64,000 nucleotides of DNA from Xanthomonas rydalmerensis (GTDB lineage: Bacteria; Pseudomonadota; Gammaproteobacteria; Xanthomonadales; Xanthomonadaceae): positions 4,364,001 to 4,428,000 of the forward strand of contig NZ_CP126170.1 of the NCBI RefSeq assembly GCF_033170385.1. The letters run 5' to 3'. This document shows, in pieces, positions 59,562 through 64,000 of this stretch. The notes under the pieces were generated by a model. That model did not search any database. It was not told the origin of the DNA and saw only the letters and a list, made by a program, of their open reading frames with translations. The position numbers and the translations under genes were made by a program. Numbering within the stretch: position 1 is the first letter of the stretch; every line of letters starts with the position of its first letter.

Positions 59562-59599
59562 TTCCGGCGCAGCCGCGCCGCCATAGGGAGACCACCGGT

Positions 59600-60001
59600 A
59601 TGCGTACCCCGTTGCTTCCCCTCCTGCTCCTGCCACTGGCCCTGAGCGCCTGCCAGCGCAGCCCCACCCCGCCGCCGGCGCAGACCACGCCGACAGCGGC
59701 CACGTCTTCGCCCGCCGCCGCGCCCGGCCTGCAGGCCGATGCCCTGCCCATGCAATGGCGCTGCGGCGAGGAACTGGTGCAGGCGGCGGCCGATCCGGCG
59801 CGCGAGCGCCTGGCCCTGCAGGTGCGCGGCACCCGCCTGGACATGCAGCGCACCGATGCCGGCACCGCCACCGGCGCGCGCTACGCCGACGCACTGGGAA
59901 ACACCTTCTGGCAGTCGCAGCCGGACCAGGCCACGCTGACCCTGGCGGGTGTGGGCGAGACGCTCAAATGCGTCCGCCACGACAGCGGCATGACCGGCTG
60001 A
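59600..60001 (+). CDS. MliC-like lipoprotein, C-type lysozyme inhibitor
   Basis: 133 residues. Lipobox LALSAC (Cys18), a Pro/Thr/Ala-rich linker, then an MliC-type beta-barrel domain (about 50-130) with WRCGEELVQ at the start, YADALGNTFWQSQPDQATLT and ETLKCVRH at the end. The two Cys form the family disulfide. It probably protects peptidoglycan from host lysozyme. 38 bases after msrB and possibly co-transcribed. Confidence 0.78.
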   Translation: MRTPLLPLLLLPLALSACQRSPTPPPAQTTPTAATSSPAAAPGLQADALPMQWRCGEELVQAAADPARERLALQVRGTRLDMQRTDAGTATGARYADALGNTFWQSQPDQATLTLAGVGETLKCVRHDSGMTG

Positions 60002-60115
60002 GCACCCGGTCCGCCACCCACATCGCCAAAAAGCCGGCACAGTTCACACCTTCAGAATGGCGCCGCGGGGCCGACATCTAGGGCGTCCCCGCTTCGGCCC
60101 GCAGGCTGCCCCGCC

Positions 60116-60970
60116 ATGCTCATCATCGTTGGCTTCATCGTCGTCATCATCAGCGTGGTCGGCGGCTACGTGCTGTCGCACGGCAAACTCGGCGCGCTGT
60201 GGCAGCCCTACGAGCTGATGATCATCGGTGGCGCGGCGCTGGGCGCGTTCCTGGTCAGCACCCCGGGCAAGATCGTCAAGGCCACCATCGCCGACGTGAT
60301 GGGGGTGTTCAAGGGTCCGAAGTACAAGTCCGACGACTATCGCAGCACCCTGACCCTGATCTACGAACTGCTGAACAAGGCGCGCCGCGACGGCTTCATG
60401 GCCCTGGAAGACCACGTCGAGCGGCCGGCCGACAGCGCGATCTTCGGCAACTACCCGAAGGTGCTGGCCGACCATCACCTGCTCGACTTCATCACCGACT
60501 GCCTGCGCCTGATGATCGGCAGCAACATCGAGCCGCACGAACTGGAACCGCTGCTGGAACTGGAGCTGGAGAAGCACCACCACGAGGCGATGGCGCCGGC
60601 CCATGCGCTGAGCAAGGTGTCCGACGGCCTGCCCGGCTTCGGCATCGTCGCCGCGGTACTGGGCATCGTGATCACCATGGGCGCGATCGGCGGCCCGATC
60701 GAGGAGATCGGCCACCACGTCGGCGCGGCGTTGGTCGGCACCTTCCTCGGCATCCTGATGGCTTACGGCTTCGTCTCGCCGCTGTCGGCGGCGATGGAAG
60801 CGCGCGCCGAGCAGGACAGCCGCATCTTCGAATCGGTGAAGACCGCGCTGCTGGCCTGCCTGCGCGGCTACAACCCGAAGATCGCCCTCGAATTCGCGCG
60901 CAAGACCCTGCCGACCGACGTGCGGCCGAGCTTCGCCGATTTCGAAACGCATCTGAAGACGATCAAGTAA
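60116..60970 (+). CDS. motA: Flagellar motor stator protein MotA
   Basis: 284 residues. Four membrane helices (two N-terminal about 2-55, two around 170-225) and a cytoplasmic loop with charged residues that interact with FliG. Contains YELMIIGGAALGAFLVSTPG and the conserved LPGFGIVAAVLGIVITMGAI. Forms the ion channel with MotB. Starts at ATG 60116 and is followed after seven bases by motB. Confidence 0.95.
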   Translation: MLIIVGFIVVIISVVGGYVLSHGKLGALWQPYELMIIGGAALGAFLVSTPGKIVKATIADVMGVFKGPKYKSDDYRSTLTLIYELLNKARRDGFMALEDHVERPADSAIFGNYPKVLADHHLLDFITDCLRLMIGSNIEPHELEPLLELELEKHHHEAMAPAHALSKVSDGLPGFGIVAAVLGIVITMGAIGGPIEEIGHHVGAALVGTFLGILMAYGFVSPLSAAMEARAEQDSRIFESVKTALLACLRGYNPKIALEFARKTLPTDVRPSFADFETHLKTIK

Positions 60971-60977
60971 CGCCGCC

Positions 60978-62174
60978 ATGGCCGAGACCAAGCCCACCGT
61001 CGTCATCCGCCGGGTCAAGAAGGTCCAGGGCGGCGGCCACCACGGCGGCGCGTGGAAGGTGGCCTATGCCGACTTCGTGACCGCGATGATGGCGTTCTTC
61101 CTGGTGCTGTGGCTGGTCGCGGCCACCACCAAGGAACAGCGCGCGGCGATCGCCGAATACTTCCGCAATCCCAGCCCGCTGGCCGGCAAGAGCCCGGCGC
61201 CGAGCCCCGGCATGGCCGGCCCCGGCGGCGCCAGCACCTCGATGATCAAGCTCGGCGGCGCCGGCGAAATGCAGCGCGGCAACAACAAGGATCCGTTCGG
61301 CAGCAAGAGCCTGAAGGGCGACGACAACAGCAAGAGCAGCCAGCGCGAGAAGGAAAAGGAGCGCCTGGAAACGCTGATGCAGGAACTGAAGCAAGCCATC
61401 GACAAGAGCCAGGCGCTGGAGCCGTTCAAGGACCAGCTGCTGCTGGACCTGACCCCGGACGGCCTGCGCATCCAGATCGTGGACAAGGAAAACCGGCCGA
61501 TGTTCGACCTCGGCAGCGCGGTGCTCAAGCCCTATACCCGCGGCATCCTCCACGAGCTGTCCGGCTTCATCAACCAGGTGCCCAACCACATCAGCATCAC
61601 CGGCCATACCGACGTCACCCAGTACAGCGGCAAGAACGGCTACAGCAACTGGGAGCTGAGCGCGGACCGCGCCAACGCCGCGCGCCGCGAGCTGGTCGCC
61701 GGCGGCATGGGCGAGGACAAGGTCTCGCGCGTGGTCGGGCTGTCCTCGTCGGTGCTGTTCGACAAGCAGGTGCCGAACAACCCGATCAACCGCCGCATCA
61801 GCATCGTGGTGATGACCAAGGATGCCGAGGATGCCGCCACGGCCGATGGCGACCACAGCGTCGCCCTGGGCACGGTGCAATCCGATGCCGACACCAAGGT
61901 GCCGGACCTGAGCGCCGCGGCGACGGAAGCGGCCGCAACACCGGCCGCGGGCAAGGGCGCGCCCGCGGCGGCGCCTGCCGCCACGCCTGGCGCGGCACCG
62001 GCGGCACCGGCTGCGACACCGGCCAAGGCCTCGGTGCAGATCGCCAAGCCGCGCACGACCTCGCCGGAGGCCGCGGCCGCCGCCGCACGCGACGCCTTGC
62101 GCAGCATCAACGGCGGCGCACCGGTGACGGCCGCCGCGGGCAGCGGCGGGGCCGAAGCGGCCAGCGCACGCTGA
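60978..62174 (+). CDS. motB: Flagellar motor stator protein MotB
   Basis: 398 residues. One N-terminal membrane helix with the proton-accepting Asp in AYADFVTAMMAFFLVLWLVA (Asp near residue 33). The plug/linker precedes an OmpA-like peptidoglycan-binding domain (about 160-275, ITGHTDVTQYSGKNGYSNWE and LSADRANAARREL, NNPINRRISIVVM). After about residue 285 an Ala/Pro-rich tail of over 100 residues follows (AATPAAGKGAPAAAPAATPG), longer than in E. coli. H+-type by the Asp context. Confidence 0.95.
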   Translation: MAETKPTVVIRRVKKVQGGGHHGGAWKVAYADFVTAMMAFFLVLWLVAATTKEQRAAIAEYFRNPSPLAGKSPAPSPGMAGPGGASTSMIKLGGAGEMQRGNNKDPFGSKSLKGDDNSKSSQREKEKERLETLMQELKQAIDKSQALEPFKDQLLLDLTPDGLRIQIVDKENRPMFDLGSAVLKPYTRGILHELSGFINQVPNHISITGHTDVTQYSGKNGYSNWELSADRANAARRELVAGGMGEDKVSRVVGLSSSVLFDKQVPNNPINRRISIVVMTKDAEDAATADGDHSVALGTVQSDADTKVPDLSAAATEAAATPAAGKGAPAAAPAATPGAAPAAPAATPAKASVQIAKPRTTSPEAAAAAARDALRSINGGAPVTAAAGSGGAEAASAR

Positions 62175-62280
62175 TCTCGGTGTACCCGGACGTGCCGGCG
62201 GCGCTCCCGCCGCGCTGGCCCGGCAGGACCGTACACGGCGCGGCGCTTACAATGGCCGCCACTTCGCCAACGAGACCGCC

Positions 62281-62811
62281 GTGTCCAAGCAATCCAAAGC
62301 CAAGCGCGACAAGCGCAAGAAGCAGCAGTCGCCGCGCCCCTTCGCCCGCCTGGGCCGCGAGCAGCCCATCGCCAACCACGCCGTGCTGCAGGACCAGAGC
62401 GGCCGCGTGCTGGCCGCGATCGGCCTGCAGGGACGCCAGTGGTTGCTGGCGGTCGGCGGCCAGACCATGGGCAATGCCGACAATCCAGTGCCGATGCTGG
62501 CGATGCTCAAGCACCTGGCCAACCTGCAGGAGCAGGAAGGCAACACCATCACCCTGGAATACTCGACGCAGCTGCAGCAGATGATCGACGCGCTGGCGGC
62601 CGAGGCCAGCCAGACCCCGGCCGAGTACCTGGACGCGCTGGTCGCCGAGTTCGCGGCTGGCGACGGCGCGACAGAGAATGCGGACGAGGACGAGGACGGG
62701 ACCGACGCGGACGACGCGCCGGAGACGACCGGTGCCGCGCCGGCGCAGGCCGACAGCAGCGCGGCGCCTGACGCCGCGGCGGATGCCGACGGCACGCACA
62801 AGCCGGCCTGA
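62281..62811 (+). CDS. Hypothetical protein with basic start and acidic tail
   Basis: 176 residues from a GTG start. The N-terminus is highly basic (SKQSKAKRDKRKKQQSPR). The middle (about 25-125) looks folded (VLAAIGLQGRQWLLAVGGQT, LKHLANLQEQEGNTITLEYS). The last 50 residues are very acidic and Ala-rich. No known domain recognised. Co-directional with the following gene (9 bases), likely one transcript. Confidence 0.65.
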   Translation: MSKQSKAKRDKRKKQQSPRPFARLGREQPIANHAVLQDQSGRVLAAIGLQGRQWLLAVGGQTMGNADNPVPMLAMLKHLANLQEQEGNTITLEYSTQLQQMIDALAAEASQTPAEYLDALVAEFAAGDGATENADEDEDGTDADDAPETTGAAPAQADSSAAPDAAADADGTHKPA

Positions 62812-62820
62812 CCGGACCCG

Positions 62821-63105
62821 ATGGCGGTCTACATCGACGACGCGGTGCATCCCTGGCGCGGCCAGCGCTGGGGTCACCTGCTCGCCGACACGCTGGACGA
62901 ACTGCACGCCATGGCGGCGCGGCTGGGCATTCCCCGCCGCGCCTTCCAGAACAAGCTCAGCGGCGCGCACTACGACGTGCCGGCGCCCCTGCGCGACGAA
63001 GCGATCCGCCTGGGCGCGGTGCCGGTGTCGCGGCACAGCGATCGCGAACTGCTGAAAGCCCTGATCCGCCATGCGCGTGCGCAGGCGCGCGGCGAGGCGC
63101 AGTGA
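62821..63105 (+). CDS. DUF4031 family protein
   Basis: 94 residues. Starts MAVYIDDAVHPWRGQRWGHL, the DUF4031 signature, and contains PRRAFQNKLSGAHYDVP and RHSDRELLKALIRHARAQ. Small and soluble, of unknown role, located nine bases after the preceding gene. Confidence 0.8.
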   Translation: MAVYIDDAVHPWRGQRWGHLLADTLDELHAMAARLGIPRRAFQNKLSGAHYDVPAPLRDEAIRLGAVPVSRHSDRELLKALIRHARAQARGEAQ

Positions 63106-63137
63106 GCGATGCCACCGCGTCCGCCAACGCGCTTTTC

Positions 63138-63203
63138 GTAGGAGCGGCTTCAGCCGCGACTGGCGTTCCCGGGAAAGCCTGTCGCGGCTGAAGCCGCTCC
63201 TAC
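63138..63203. repeat. REP-like inverted pair
   Basis: GTAGGAGCGGCTTCAGCCGC at 63138 and the inverted GCGGCTGAAGCCGCTCCTAC ending at 63203, separated by about 25 bases. It is one of the best-conserved units in the window, between a plus-strand and a convergent minus-strand gene. Confidence 0.9.
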
Positions 63204-63233
63204 AGCACGCCCGCAGCGCCGACTGACGTCTGC

Positions 63234-63773
63234 CTAGAACGGATCGCTGCCCGGGCGCAGGTCGATGCCCAGGATCGCAGCCAGGCGCTGCATGTCCTGG
63301 TCGTCGCGGCTGAGCGCCATCCAGCCGGCGCGGATCTCGCTGCCGGCGTCCCAGCACCAGATGCTGTAGCCGTGCTCGCGCAGGCGATCGTAGGCCACGG
63401 CCAGCAGCGAGGCGCTGTCGTGATCCTCCAGGAAATCGGCGTCGTCGATGTCGCCGCCCCAGTCGATGCGCAGGTTCCAGCGCGCGGCCAGTTCGTCGAT
63501 CGCGCCGATCAGCGCCTCGCAGTCGTGACCGTCGACGTAGAAGCCCGCGCGCCAGTCGATCGCGTCCTTCAGCGTCCACAGCCAATCGGCGTTTTCGCGC
63601 TCTGCCTCGCCAGCGGCCTCGCGGTAGGCGTCGAACTGGCGCAGCGCGCTTTCCTCGTCGCCCGGGTTGATCAGCAGCAACAGGTTCCAGATCAGGCCCT
63701 GCTGTGTGTCCGGATCGTCGTCGTCGTCGAACAGGTCGTCGGGATCGTCGTAGTCGGCGCTGTTGTCGGGCAT
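63234..63773 (-). CDS. Hypothetical acidic protein
   Basis: 179 residues. The N-terminus is extremely acidic (DYDDPDDLFDDDDDPD). Then comes a helical part (LLLLINPGDEESALRQFDAY, NADWLWTLKDAIDWRAGFYV) and a C-terminal YSIWCWDAGSEIRAGWMALS. No signal or membrane segment. I do not recognise a characterised family. It may be a Xanthomonadaceae-restricted protein. Confidence 0.65.
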   Translation of the reverse strand: MPDNSADYDDPDDLFDDDDDPDTQQGLIWNLLLLINPGDEESALRQFDAYREAAGEAERENADWLWTLKDAIDWRAGFYVDGHDCEALIGAIDELAARWNLRIDWGGDIDDADFLEDHDSASLLAVAYDRLREHGYSIWCWDAGSEIRAGWMALSRDDQDMQRLAAILGIDLRPGSDPF

Positions 63774-63918
63774 GGCGGCGCATCAGGCATCACGGGGGCC
63801 GCCAGTGTGCCGCGCCCGGCGCGACGACGGAAGCGCGGAACTCGGCAACGGCGCCGCGGGCGTTTATCCTTCGCAGCCCGGAAGACGGCGCTGTCTGCCG
63901 CCACGCGAAGCCACCACG

Positions 63919-64000
63919 ATGTCCGACACGCCCCCCGACCGCCTGGCGGTCAGCCCGCAGAGCCCCTTCCACGATGCCGAGACGCTGTCGCGCGGCGTCG
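63919..64000 (+). CDS. DUF3297-like protein (3' end cut by window)
   Basis: Only the first 27 codons are visible (MSDTPPDRLAVSPQSPFHDA and then ETLSRGV), matching the usual beginning of DUF3297 proteins, which are about 80 residues long. The rest lies outside the window. Function unknown. Confidence 0.7.
   Translation, partial: MSDTPPDRLAVSPQSPFHDAETLSRGV

Overview
The window is a GC-rich chromosomal segment from a Xanthomonadaceae gammaproteobacterium, most probably Xanthomonas. The evidence is the complete atpIBEFHAGDC operon, a three-lipoyl PDH E2/E3 pair, Xanthomonas-type small proteins (DUF3247, YajQ, DUF1415, DUF3297), many copies of the GTAGGAGCGGCTTCAGCCGC palindrome typical of the family, and a second family of GGGATTCGGGATT-like intergenic repeats. 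Most of the window reads as core genome. The stretch at about 31.2-46.3 kb reads as an accessory catabolic island. The species assignment is inference.

Layout. 1-6.4 kb: three tandem FtsX/MacB-type ABC permeases (the first cut by the window edge) followed by an overlapping NtrC-type response regulator and histidine kinase. 6.5-10 kb: GNAT acetyltransferase and glmU, a GtrA-like protein, and a secreted chorismate mutase. 10.2-17.8 kb: the F1Fo ATP synthase operon on the minus strand, with a good sigma-70 promoter at its head and inverted repeats in four of its spacers. 17.9-25.7 kb: a candidate terminator-ended small RNA, an outer-membrane barrel protein, lpdA and aceF, a TspO-like membrane protein, a DNA glycosylase and OmpW. 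25.8-30.9 kb: metNIQ methionine importer, an EamA exporter, and YajQ.

31.2-46.3 kb is the most striking region. A LysR regulator diverges from catB-catC-catA-benABCD-esterase-benzaldehyde dehydrogenase-benzyl alcohol dehydrogenase. That run ends in a strong terminator and is followed by a second operon of FadL-type porin, small esterase and salicylate hydroxylase. Together these predict that aryl (benzyl) esters, benzyl alcohol, benzaldehyde, benzoate, salicylate esters and salicylate are funnelled to catechol and then through cis,cis-muconate to muconolactone and its enol-lactone. The gene set corresponds to the are, ben, cat and sal genes of Acinetobacter baylyi ADP1, compressed into two operons. 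Both operon promoters carry a perfect ATAC-N7-GTAT operator (the BenM/CatM type) inside wider stretches of matching sequence, so one LysR protein probably runs the whole regulon. Salicylate and its methyl ester are plant defence signals, so this may be a host-signal-degrading system.

46.3-64 kb: DUF1415 protein, rsuA and rsmC rRNA modification genes, a PQQ-type sugar dehydrogenase lipoprotein, DUF3247, a PAS-PAS hybrid histidine kinase, several small proteins, alr-dadA with a divergent Lrp regulator, msrB, an MliC-like lysozyme inhibitor, motAB, and a run of small uncharacterised genes ending in a truncated DUF3297 gene.
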